DNA from: Amanita rubescens
Lineage: Eukaryota; Basidiomycota; Agaricomycetes; Agaricales; Amanitaceae
DNA: 21,243 nt
Reading direction: 5' to 3'
Assembly (NCBI GenBank): GCA_015039365.1
Contig: WION01000756.1
Location: 1 to 21,243, forward strand
Shown here: in pieces, positions 1-9,335 of the stretch
Layout of the letters: each line of letters opens with the position of its first letter
Position numbering within the stretch: position 1 is the stretch's first letter
Translations under genes and position numbers: made by a program
Notes under the pieces: generated by a model
The model's database searches: none
What the model was told of the DNA's origin: nothing
What the model saw: the letters and a program-made list of their open reading frames with translations, nothing else

Positions 1-17
1 ATTCGGTCAGCGATTGA

Positions 18-1160
18 CTACGCAATATGGTAGTGACATACGTCTACTTCTTCCGCGACCATACAGTTCTTTCCGTCGGGTCCCCAGGAATCATTGCAAA
101 TTTGATAGTTCCAAATGTCAACGACTGTTTGTCCTACTGTATGATTCCCCGAGACTTCGACATCGACTCGGTGTCGAGTTGATTTGAACAGATCAGGGCG
201 GGAAACGTAGGCAATCGTCAATGCATCGTGTATTGGAGGTCCATCTACAAAACCGAACTTCCTTGTAAGATTCAGCAAAGAAACCGACAAGTGTCGATAA
301 CATGTGTCGTAGCCTCGAAGATGCAGTCCCTCCCAAAATCTGGTTTTGGATGGTCTTCGTAGCGATGGCCGTATGGGTAACATTCAGGGGTATCATGGTC
401 TTTCTAATCGGCGCATTAATTGCAATGTGAGCTGCGTGAGCTGCACAAAGGTTTTGGTATTGGACGGTAGAATGAAAATATGGACGCACGATCGATCAGA
501 ATATTGTACTCTGCCACGGCTGAGCGGTTCCCAGTTCCAACAGCTCCGCCCATGAAAACAAACTCTTCGACAGCGTCGAGAAGATCAGGAAATGCAGAGA
601 CGAACAATGCAATGTTCGTCATTGGTCCACTTGATACGATAGTCACTTTTTGTCCGGCTCCGCCCTTCCACGTCTCCTTGATGCATCGTGCCATTCCTTC
701 TATGGCACGTACATGCGAACCATCTTCATTAAAGACAAAAAATGCCTGTACCTTTGGGTCATTTGCATCGGGAAGGCCTTCGACGCCTCCGAGCCCGTCA
801 GATCCATGTATTTCTGGATCGTGTTTAGGGGGGAGTAACAAGGGTTTCACAGCGCCAGGATAAACGCGGACGTGGTTTGGAGCTGCAAATGCAGATAGAC
901 AGCGAGCGGCATTGAGTGCAGTCCATTCGCTGGAAGCATTTCCATGGTCTGTTGTGGTAGATGAGATCTAGTATGAGATATACTAGAAGACAACAGTTGA
1001 GACTCCGAGAAGATTAATATTTGTACAATGGAGAGCTAAAAGAATAGCGAGAGCATCGTCATGACCCTGTTGGGTTGAGATCAGTTTAGATCAGACGACT
1101 GAGGAAACGACGAACCGGATCGACGTCTAACCAAACGGATCTTTGATCGCACTCCGCCAT
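18..1160 (-). CDS. Inosine/uridine-preferring nucleoside hydrolase (URH1-like), reading frame disturbed
   Basis: Nucleoside hydrolases cleave the N-glycosidic bond of ribonucleosides in purine and pyrimidine salvage. Exon 1 (1160-1116) starts MAECDQRSVWLDVDP. After a 49-nt intron (1115-1067), exon 2 continues GHDDALAILLALH, completing the metal-binding DxDPGxDD motif. The next exon carries HGNASSEWTALNAARC and VRVYPGAVKPLL, then the stretch from HDPEIHGSDGLGGVEGL to EYNILID. An intron at 489-441 leads to the last exon, with MIPLNVTHTAI and the catalytic-His motif PPIHDALTIAY, ending at the stop at 18-20. Two faults remain. No GT-AG pair joins GVSTV (near 1003) to HGN (near 946) in frame. In the last exon the frame jumps by one base near 258-262, between SYK and FGFVDGPPIHD. 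The family assignment is firm. Whether the gene works, or the faults are assembly errors, is open. Confidence 0.8.
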
Positions 1161-1162
1161 GG
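1157..1162. promoter_or_regulatory. Palindrome CCATGG holding the start codons of two head-to-head genes
   Basis: The minus-strand ATG of the nucleoside hydrolase (1160-1158) and the best plus-strand ATG for the arginine methyltransferase (1159-1161) share one CCATGG palindrome. If both starts are right, there is no intergenic space and the two 5' leaders must overlap, with each promoter inside the other gene. The plus-strand ATG is less sure, because its frame runs into TGA after four codons unless one base is restored. Confidence 0.4.
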
Positions 1163-2465
1163 ACGATGACTGATCGATGCACTGACAGCGCTTGGAGAAG
1201 ATCTCATCGCTTCAATCTTTGATCGAAAATCTCAACATGACATTGCTTCAATAATTAACTCTGGCGCTCCAGTTTGGTACCAAAACGAATCAGAGCAATT
1301 ATCTCCTCTTCACGCTGCAGCTTATATCCAACATCCTGCTCTCATCAAGTACCTCATTGAAAAAGGTGCCGTCTGGAACGCAGGTATAATTTCTTTCTTT
1401 CTTTCTCAAATACAGGTCGATTCATTCACCAGTGGATAAATTCGGTCACACTGCTGCAGACATTGCATTATCTTACAACAATTCCGAAATTTATATGCTC
1501 ATACGCGATGCAGGCATACGCTCCGGTAATTCATGCATTTTCATCAAAAATCCAGTTTGAACTCAATGTCAGGTAGAAATGCTTCTTGCCATGCTCTCAG
1601 TCAGGACAACGACGATCCATCTAACATCATCCTTCAAGAAAAGGATGACACCGCGGCGGGATCCAATACGACATTCTTATCATCCAACCTTCGTTTCACC
1701 AAGGACGAATCAGGTCAGGATATTTGTTCCGTTGATGCTGGAGATCAACAAGTCGGCGTCATGATGGGCTGGGAACGAGGAATTATGGAAGAAACGGTCA
1801 AAAGGCTTTGTCAAGTCATAAAAACGCTCACATTGAGAGTCCTCAATGTCGGATTCGGTTTGGGTATTGTCGGTCGTTTTCTTGCTGAGCGAAACATTCT
1901 CTCATAGGCAAGCTGCAAAGATCGACGGTCTCTTCCAAGCCCTGGATACTCCTCCGGCCCTGCACGTTATAATCGAGCCACATCCAGATGTACTACAGCA
2001 TATGAGGAATCTCGGCTACTACGACCGTCCAAATGTCAAAATTCTAGAAGGAAAATGGCAAGACTTTATAGACAAGCAGGACATCCTCAGCATCGGCGGC
2101 TTCGACGTTGTCTATACCGACACCTTTTCTGAAGACTATAGCGATTTGCACAAGTTTTTTGAAAGTCTTCCAGATCTTTTGTCAGGTCCAGAGTCTCGCT
2201 TCAGCTTTTTCAATGGCCTTGGAGCCACTAGTGAGTATTTTCTCGGATTTTGATCATGCGTTGATGAAAGCAAGATTTATTGTTCTACGACGTCTACACT
2301 CGTATCGCGGAGCTGCTACATCTCTCAGACGTCGGCCTCGATGTCCAATGGTACGACGTCGATGTCTCCAACGAGGACGGTGAAAACAACAGATGGGGTT
2401 CAAGTAGAGAATATTTCACGGTGCCTACTTATAGACTGCCTATTGGTACAATGGCGCGTATCTAA
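1159..2465 (+). CDS. RMT2: Arginine N5-methyltransferase RMT2-like, two apparent frameshifts
   Basis: RMT2 methylates the delta nitrogen of an arginine in ribosomal protein Rpl12. The N-terminal part has ankyrin-like repeats (SGAPVWYQ, SPLHAAAYIQHPALIKYLIEKGAVWNAVDKFGHTAADIALS). The C-terminal part is an AdoMet-dependent methyltransferase: GVMMGWERGIMEETV, motif I LNVGFGLGIIDG, then IIEPHPDVLQHM and FDVVYTDTFSEDYSDL, ending REYFTVPTYRLPIGTMARI. Exons are 1159-1383, 1433-1525, 1577-1868, 1921-2230 and 2275-2465, with introns of 44-52 nt. Two single-base losses are needed for one protein. One lies just after the start (ATG GAC GAT GAC TGA, while the conserved reading LIDALTALGEDLIASIFD lies one base off, near 1169). 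The other lies near 1600, between EMLLAMLS and QDNDDPSN. Restoring both gives about 370 residues, close to the family size. Confidence 0.85.
1384..1432 (+). other. RMT2 intron with (TTTC)n microsatellite
   Basis: This 49-nt intron holds about four TTTC units near 1391-1407. It splices AACGCA-G to TG-GAT, giving the conserved WNAVDKFG. The repeat doubles as a pyrimidine tract and is probably just that. Confidence 0.6.
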
Positions 2466-2612
2466 GTGTATTTATCATTCATTGCGCACATCGACTCGCA
2501 TTACAAGCCAGCGTGCTGTAGTTACATGGGGGTACCTGCGTACGGTAGCGAGAAATAGATTAGGCGACTTGCGCTGATACACTCGGATCTGCGCGTATGA
2601 CATCAACGCGCC

Positions 2613-3573
2613 ATGACAATCTTTAGCTTGTACGTATTTGATAGGTGAGCAACGCATCTCCAACCGCGAAAGCTAACTTACTCAGGGCGTTACAGGCACT
2701 GTATCTGCGTCTACTACCAAGACTGGCATCGCGCTAAGCGTCCAAAAGTAGCCACGGAGGGTGGCATCTTGCACGCCGTGTCCCGGGCGGTGACACCCAT
2801 TACCAGCGAACGCTACACCAGATGGCGCCGCAGCGCTGGGGATACAATAACCCGCGAAACAACCTCTCCTCTAGTACCGGAACCGTAATTGCGACGCAAG
2901 ACCCATCTAATCAGGCGGCAACGACAACGACAAATGCCCAGCCCGCGGCATCATCTGCTCTACCCTTTGACGAAGAAGCAAAACTAGTCTATGGCGTCGT
3001 CTATCCCTTCGCAACATGGTCAAAAAGTTATCGGGACGGTAAGCTCGTATAAAAAGGTTTTTTTCAACGTCTCGGCTCACATCTACTAGCGAAGAACAGT
3101 TTCTCGCGTACAAAACCTCGGCGTACAAACTCCATCTTTACGAAACGTTATCTGGCTACAAATTCGTCATGCTGAGCGACCCAGACATCGATACCCTACG
3201 ACCCGCCCTACGACAGATTTACGCAGGACCTTTTATCGACTTTGTCGTTCGTAACCCTCTTTCCACGATGGATTCACGGACACATGGTATCGATAACGAA
3301 ACTTCCTACTAAGAACAGTTTCTCGCGTACAAAACCTCGGCGTACAAACTCCATCTTTACGAAACGTTATCTGGCTACAAATTCGTCATGCTGAGCGACC
3401 CAGACATCGATACCCTACGACCCGCCCTACGACAGATTTACGCAGGACCTTTTATCGACTTTGTCGTTCGTAACCCTCTTTCCACGATGGATTCACGGAC
3501 ACATGGTATCGATAACGAATACTTCCGCGCGAGCATCGATCGCTACGTAAGAGGCTTACTGGCATTTTCATAA
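2613..3573 (+). CDS. BET5: TRAPP complex subunit Bet5/TRAPPC1, frameshifted and with duplicated last exon
   Basis: Bet5/TRAPPC1 is a sybindin-like longin subunit of the TRAPP complexes, which act on Rab1/Ypt1 in ER-to-Golgi transport. Exon 1 (2613-2644) encodes MTIFSLYVFD. Intron 2645-2695 leads to exon 2 (2696-3038) with HCICVYYQDWHRAKRP, GGILHAVSRAVTP and LPFDEEAKLVYGVV, then LRNMVKKLSG. Intron 3039-3089 precedes exon 3 with EEQFLAYKTSAYKLHLYETL, FVMLSDPDIDTLR and HGIDNE. Exon 2 changes frame twice, each time as if one base were lost: between about 2760 and 2822, and near 3002. Most of exon 3 occurs twice. The first copy ends HGIDNETSY then TAA (3310-3312). Only the second copy, ending at 3573, keeps the proper end YFRASIDRYVRGLLAFS. 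As written no full-length protein can be made. An assembly fault and a pseudogene both remain possible; Bet5 is essential in yeast, which favours a fault or a second copy elsewhere. Confidence 0.85.
3092..3519 (+). repeat. Tandem duplication of a 209-bp exon segment (219-bp period) in TRAPPC1
   Basis: The segment 3092-3300 recurs at 3311-3519 with no difference that I can see. The period is 219 bp, a multiple of three, so the copies share a frame. The 10-bp junction, acttcctact, looks like the start of the right flank (acttcc, minus one t) fused to the end of the upstream intron (ctact, minus agcg). This creates the TAA at 3310-3312 and removes the 3' splice site from copy 2. Confidence 0.95.
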
Positions 3574-3663
3574 CACACACGCTGCTGCCAATGAATTGTG
3601 AAAAATAATACAAGACGAGATGATTATCCTTTTTTTTTTTGAAATAATTGTAAAACTGGTATG

Positions 3664-6600
3664 TCAAGTTTGATTGGTATCAGTCTCCTGCTTTTCCAAT
3701 TGTTGCCGGAGTGTGCGAAGCAGAGATGTCTTCATCTCGCGTTCAGGAGCGGACTCGCCACCCTTGTCGTCAGTATCGCCTGCAACAGCCTCGTCTAATG
3801 CCAGCTTGGTTTGACCAAGTCGTAGCATGTCCTCTTCTATAGTACCTCTCGAAATCAGTTTGACAACCTCCACATCGCGCTTCTGCCCTATTCTATAAGC
3901 ACGGTCTTGTGCTTGTCTATCGTTATGAGGGTTGAAATCTTGATCAAACCTACAACTGGTATTAAAAATAATTTTTTTTGGGGGGGAAAGAATCGCACAT
4001 AATCACAACCGAGGCTGCTGTGAGGTTGATCCCCATTCCTGTGATATATTGTTATATTGACGAACGGCGCGAACAAAAGGAGACCTCACCTCCCGCTTTC
4101 GTCGAAAGTAGAAAGACAGGTATCGAACTGTCCTCGGCAAACTCGTCTACCAGCGTTTGTCGAACATCTACGGGTGTGCTCCCTGTAAGAACAAGATAAT
4201 CCATCTGCTTGTACTTTAACACGGCTTGCAGAATATCCAAAATTTGAGTAAACTGCATAGCGCCAAGTCAGCAGGTTTTTTATTAAAAACAAACAAACGA
4301 TTTATTGATACTGACTTGAGAGAAAATGAGAATTTTGCGACCTTCACTATTATATCGGGCCAACAGGTCAAGAAGCACCTTGACCTTTCCCGCTTCTAGA
4401 TAACAATCCTCTTTTTGGAGGAACTTTCGTGTCGACTGCGTCACCACCGGTCAGTATACATCTTATCGAAATGCAAAACCAATTCACAGACCTTGTAGGT
4501 GGCGCAGAACACTTGTAGCTCTGCGTCGGTCATGACTGACATATCCTCTTTGACAAGGTCAAAGACTGCGCCTCTCTTCTTAAAGTCAGGCTCCTTGAGA
4601 AGTTGTTTCGTAATGCCCGACAAAACATTGTCGGTGAACTTGGTTCTGAACAGCATGGGGTGAGAGGCAGCCTTTCGAAGGTCCATCAGAACGTTAGTGC
4701 TATTCTCCGAGTAGACCTTGTTCTTCTCTGCCTTGGGTTTCTTTTTGGAGTTCTTGACACGACCATTGGACTGACCAGTGTCATCAGCGGTTTCGTCTAT
4801 TTGCGCTTCTGCTTCAATGATGGTCTTGCGGGACCGCTGAAGAGCGTCCGTGTAGATGGATTTTTGCAAAGCAGTCATTTCACACCATTCAATGCGTTCC
4901 GTCTTATTGGGAAGGTCCCTTAGCACCTGTATGCATCGCTTCAGCCTAAGGATAGCTCGCGATAAGAATTTGAATATACCTGATCCTTTCTTCTCCGAAG
5001 CACGAATGGCGTCATCATCTTTTTTGCTCTGGAAATCCTTTCCTGAGAAAGTAAAGTGACTTTGGAGTCGCCTTTGACTTTGAAGATGGCTCGTAAAGAA
5101 TCCAGCGAATCCGCAAAGTGGTTCGGTAGAATAAAGTTCATCAAAGACTGACGTTGAATTTGTAAAGCGCAATCTCATGTAGGATAGAGAGAGAGAGACA
5201 TACCACTAGTTCTTGCAGATTGTTCTGGAGCGGTGTACCGGTAAGAAGCAGCCTCCAGTTGGAGCCAAATCGGAGAAGCGATTGATACCGCTGAGACTGA
5301 AAGTTTTTGAGCACATGTCCTTCGTCGTAAACGCAACACTGGAGATGATCACTCAGTCCTGGTCTCGTCTGACATCTTTACATATTACGCACATCCCAAT
5401 TTAACTTTCGGAAGAATTTGCGATCTCGCTCGTCTCCTTGAGCAAGATTGTACGTCGTGATCAGGACTTCCCATCCTTTTCCTAGCTTGCTAGTACAAAG
5501 TTGGGTGTCGAGCAAGGTTTGTCTAAGTTGTGGACGGTCTTCTTTGCCGGCGTAGTATGTTTGGATAGATATTGAAGGCGCAAACCGTGCAAATTCACGG
5601 CACCAGTTTTCTAATGTGGATGACCTACAATGGCACAATCAGGACGTCGGACGATGGTATGTAGGCAACGCATCACGCACGGGACAACCACGAGATGAGG
5701 TCCTTTGTTCCCTCTCTCCTTCAGCTGCGCAAAGAAACTAATGACCTGTATAGTTTTCCCCAGACCTGAGAAAGGTTGAGCAAAGGATAATGCCATGTCC
5801 AAAGAGTTTACTAACCCATCTCATCCGCCAGAATACAGCTCAAGTTGCGGCGGTATAATAAATTCAGCCAATTCACGCCAAGTACTTGGTACTCTTTTAG
5901 CTGGACAGAGTCAGACAACAACGCGGGCTGCGAAGTAAGAAAATCCTTTGGTCTCTCTCTGGAGGAAGACATGACGCGGAGACTAAGAGCACCATCATCT
6001 TCATCCTGCGACACATCCTGTTTAGCCTTTCCCTTATCATTCGTAGGACCCACAGTCCACGACGCAATAGCGGCACGCAGAGATGCACCTATCCTCTCAC
6101 AGTCTTCTAGTATATCATCCACGGCACCATATCCTTGGAATAGGGCAGTGCACTCCTCAAATAATCTAGGACTAATGCCGGCGGGACCGGCTTTCTTCTT
6201 GCCCTGCCCTAGCTTCGCGTTGAGATCATCAATATAGTCAAAGGGACGCAGTTTGATGATAGCATTAGCTTGCTCAGGCGAACATCCTTACGAATCAACG
6301 TTAGGCAATTGTCTGGTCGACATAACGAAACGTGCTTACCTGTGAGTTCCTGCAGAGCTTCCGGACTTGCAGTGTTGAGGTAGTTTAGCGCGCGCATCTC
6401 ATCACTCGTGCCCAACCGGCTCCGTCCATTCCTCGCGTCATTGTCGCTCTCGCTTGCCTCTGTGTCCGAGTCAACGACCATTTTCTTTAGGCGTTTACGC
6501 TGTGGTCTAATGATAGGCGTCTCTGGAGACAACGGACTGATCTCCAAAGGTCGTTTAGAGGTGGGTGGAGTTGACACTATAAGAGTGTTGTTCTCCAGAT

Positions 6601-7645
6601 TGGATCTATTGGCATAGATCATAGATTTCTTGCCCTTCTCTTTCGCGGCAGCTCGGCGAGCGCGTGACTCTTCGTCGAGCTCCTGAACACGACCCATGGC
6701 TTCTTGCTGTGATCTATTACTGGGAGAAGCAGGGGCCCAGTTGGGATCACCCAATAGGGCAGTGGCCATCTTTTCGTCGCCGTTTGCTTGCACCCAAGCG
6801 GCGTGGATGCGGTCCGAAGTATATTGAGGCATAGAAAATTTGAAACGAATGAATTTTGCTTCGTCCGTGACGGTACCTGTCGCAGAAGAGCTGCCAGGGG
6901 AAGGTGTGGCGGGCATTTTGGTCAGGCGGGAGGTTGACGAGCCAGAGATCGCCAGCCCTTCCGGAAGGGAGTCGTCCGAGGCTACCGATTGTATATCAGT
7001 GCCACCGGATGCGATCCGACGTCTTTGAGTGGCGCGGCGTATTTCCGGCGATGATAGCACATCCGTGCCATCGAACGCGTCCTCTAAAGGACCGCGATTT
7101 TGCCGTTTTCGCGGCGGGCCTTCGTCTCGCTCTATGACGGAAGAGGTAGCACTTTCTGTTCCGAACCTTCCATTGCGAAAGGACGCGTTGGCCGAAGCGT
7201 TAAAAACGAAACCGGTCGGAGCGCTCAGGGGGTCGAGTGTATGGTTCCATTGAGGGTGGATCCAAGAGACGTTAGGAGGGCGGGATGGCTGGAGTGAATG
7301 GACATCATGGATGTGAGTCTCGCTATGAGGATAATAAGGAAGGGGTTGAGGGTCAGGAGGCAAAGGACTTGAGTTAGGGACTAGGACGATGGGGTTTTCG
7401 GAAGGGGTAACTGGGAAAAAGCGAGAGGAAATGGCTGAATCACGAGACGGGGGCGGAGACGAGGCGTAGGGAGAGTGGCGAGGGGGGACAACGGGCACAG
7501 AGGACGAGTTGTGGCCCAAAGTCTTACCCAACCTGAGTTGTTCCAAAGCTGCTCTCTTTCGATGCGTGTAAGAAATTATAACGAAAAAGCACTTAACCAA
7601 TTCACTAACTTTGTTACTCGATGCAGCTTCAGTACTGGAGTACAT
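3664..7645 (-). CDS. FUN30: Fun30/SMARCAD1-type SNF2 chromatin-remodelling ATPase with CUE domain
   Basis: Fun30 remodellers move and edit nucleosomes in DNA-end resection, replication and heterochromatin upkeep. Twelve exons join in frame to 1132 residues, close to yeast Fun30: 7645-7598, 7555-6340, 6286-5816, 5765-5681, 5624-5393, 5338-5204, 5147-4980, 4926-4492, 4435-4316, 4252-4090, 4038-3999 and 3949-3664. A low-complexity N-terminus precedes a CUE-like domain (about 253-292, [15 protein letters not shown] to LLGDPNW). The ATPase core starts near 553 ([13 protein letters not shown]). It has Walker A ADEMGLGKT (about 578), Walker B DEGH (689-692), [52 protein letters not shown] and motif [11 protein letters not shown] (1052-1060). 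No key motif is missing. The start is the only in-frame ATG after an upstream stop. An apparent stop after the motif V exon disappears once intron 3998-3950 is removed. Confidence 0.95.
5187..5199. repeat. (GA)n microsatellite in a FUN30 intron
   Basis: About six to seven GA units lie inside the 56-nt intron 5203-5148, just after its 5' splice site on the minus strand. It is a simple repeat with no sign of function. Confidence 0.7.
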
Positions 7646-7992
7646 GACCCTATGTACCCAGACGAAGAATGCTTTGAATGATCAGTCGTCTGCCAGCGGA
7701 GACTCTCCTCCGCTTGGTGATAAGTCGCTGAGTGAAGGCGTCGGAGCGTAAATTGTCCTAGTCTCTCCATATAGTACTTATCCTTTTTGCGTCCTTTCTA
7801 CTTTGCTCTTTTTTACCTCTAGTAGACTTTCAATAACACCCCTCATTTACATACTAACTATGCTATTTGTACCTCCACACGCCCCTAGTGACCAGTAGAA
7901 GTGCGCCAGCTCAGCAGTTCAGGTCATCTCCGCACGTGGCCCCGCGCCGCACAGCCACCTCACGCAGTCCTTTCGCTTCAAGTGTAACCACC
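7646..7992. promoter_or_regulatory. Divergent intergenic region between FUN30 and the carrier-like gene
   Basis: This 347-bp gap separates two start codons that face away from each other, so it must hold both promoters and leaders. I see a 7-bp inverted repeat (AGCGGAG, 6 bp, CTCCGCT) at 7695-7714 and a pyrimidine-rich stretch around 7780-7825 on the plus strand, common before fungal start sites. I see no clear TATA box. An in-frame upstream ATG for the plus gene lies at 7867, but the ATG at 7993 has the better context (CCACCATGG). Confidence 0.5.
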
Positions 7993-9206
7993 ATGGCTGA
8001 CGCCTTGGAAATCATCGTCTTTCTTGCCACTTTGGCTCTTAGCATAGCCATCGCCGTCCCACTCACTGGAGTCCTTGTTCGCTACAGAGCAAACTACAAT
8101 CCAAAAGGTCTCCAGCTCGATGCTGAGGGTGGCGCGCAGCCCCATACCGGTCCCATCATCAGGTCCTACTTCACCATGTTTTCCAGAGTGTACAGAATAG
8201 AGGTAAGCCCCTATTTTATAAGCAATGATACCATCTAATGCATCTCCCGACCAGGGCATGGCAGGACTGTACAAGGGTTTAAGTAAGTCTTCTGGCAATC
8301 ATATAAAGCATAGCCGTTCAATGTTCATTAGTGCCATCGATTCTGAGCACCCTAGTCATAGCTGCCTTCGTATTGGCACTCTTTAACCCTCCCAGGTTGC
8401 GACATGGAACCTACAAAGCTCCAGACGTTGGAATACTGGTTGAGTTGTCCCACACCTCGTATCCATGACACTCACTTATTCGTCACAGGCTACCCTTGGA
8501 TATAGTATTATCTCGATGCTTGTTGCCCTCCCGACCGTCATACTGACCTATAGGTATTTCTGATCAGCAGTTTCTACTAAACCCGGGAACTCACATCTGA
8601 TCGTTAGAGCCATCACGACTCCCTACAAGTTGTCTTATTTCAATCTATTGCAATCTCTACGCGTTCTACTAACACCAACCGAGCGTCGTCGTCCTTGGAT
8701 TCTTTATCTCACGCCAGGATTATTGCCTGCTCAAGTTACACATATCGGCATCGTCATACTCGGTCTTGCACCGTTGCGCCGATTTTTACTCCCCGCTTTT
8801 GCAGACCCTTCTCTACCTGTCTCGGATACATCCATGTTGAACTTGATTATCTACTCGGGCATCGTCGTGCTCGGCGCCTTGATCCTTACCCCGTTGGAAG
8901 TGATCGCAACACGACTCGCTATTCAGCGCAACCACGCATCTGCAGAATATAACTCTGTCTCGCAGGAAGCTGGAGGAGATGCTGAGAATGTTCCCGAGTA
9001 CGGTGGCGATGAGGATGTTATTGGGTGCGTGTTATGTTCTTTTGGTCTGCTCTTCCTAACCTTCTCTCAGGCTCCGGAGTGAAGGGGATCCATATCTTGG
9101 GTTGGTGGACTGTGTCAAGCGAATAGTCGATGAAGAGGGCTGGTCTACGTTGTACCGCGCCTGGTGGCTTACTGTCGTGGGTGGATTGTCGAGTACCTTT
9201 GCATAA
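7993..9206 (+). CDS. Divergent mitochondrial-carrier-like membrane protein
   Basis: Six exons (7993-8202, 8255-8282, 8332-8438, 8489-8553, 8608-9024, 9071-9206) join in frame to 320 residues, the usual length of a mitochondrial carrier. Carrier-like traits are GMAGLYKGLMPS near residue 71, the PLEVIATRLAIQ stretch resembling the family's P-x-[DE]-x-x-[KR] signature, and the end DPYLGLVDCVKRIVDEEGWSTLYRAWWLT, which matches the loop-helix pattern of a carrier repeat. Several hydrophobic spans are visible (about 5-27, 82-94, 113-131 and later). Only some signatures are intact, so it may be a non-transporting relative, as Ugo1 is. From memory of the family, similar proteins occur across Agaricomycetes annotated simply as mitochondrial carriers. 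The substrate cannot be told. The start ATG lies in CCACCATGG. Confidence 0.8.
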
Positions 9207-9335
9207 GATCAGTACTACTGTAGTAATAAGTTCGTCACGGGAAACTCGGAAATATATGATGACGTTGTCGTGACATTGTGACACATCGCTTAGTAATCCC
9301 TTTTCTGGAAGCCATCCAACTCATTCAACTTCACC

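Noticed and set aside
3950..4038. Apparent stop in FUN30 after the STKAGGMGINLT exon, beside a G7/T8 run
   Set aside because: An intron at 3998-3950 with a GT donor and TTGTAG acceptor removes the stop and joins VVIM to [10 protein letters not shown] exactly as in the family.
5845..6237. 130-codon plus-strand open frame opposite FUN30
   Set aside because: It mirrors the coding strand of conserved FUN30 exon 3, has no recognisable domain, and arises from codon bias on the other strand.
7867..7992. Upstream in-frame ATG extending the carrier-like protein by 42 residues
   Set aside because: The added stretch is compositionally biased and not carrier-like, and ATG 7993 has a much better context; it is kept only as a possibility.
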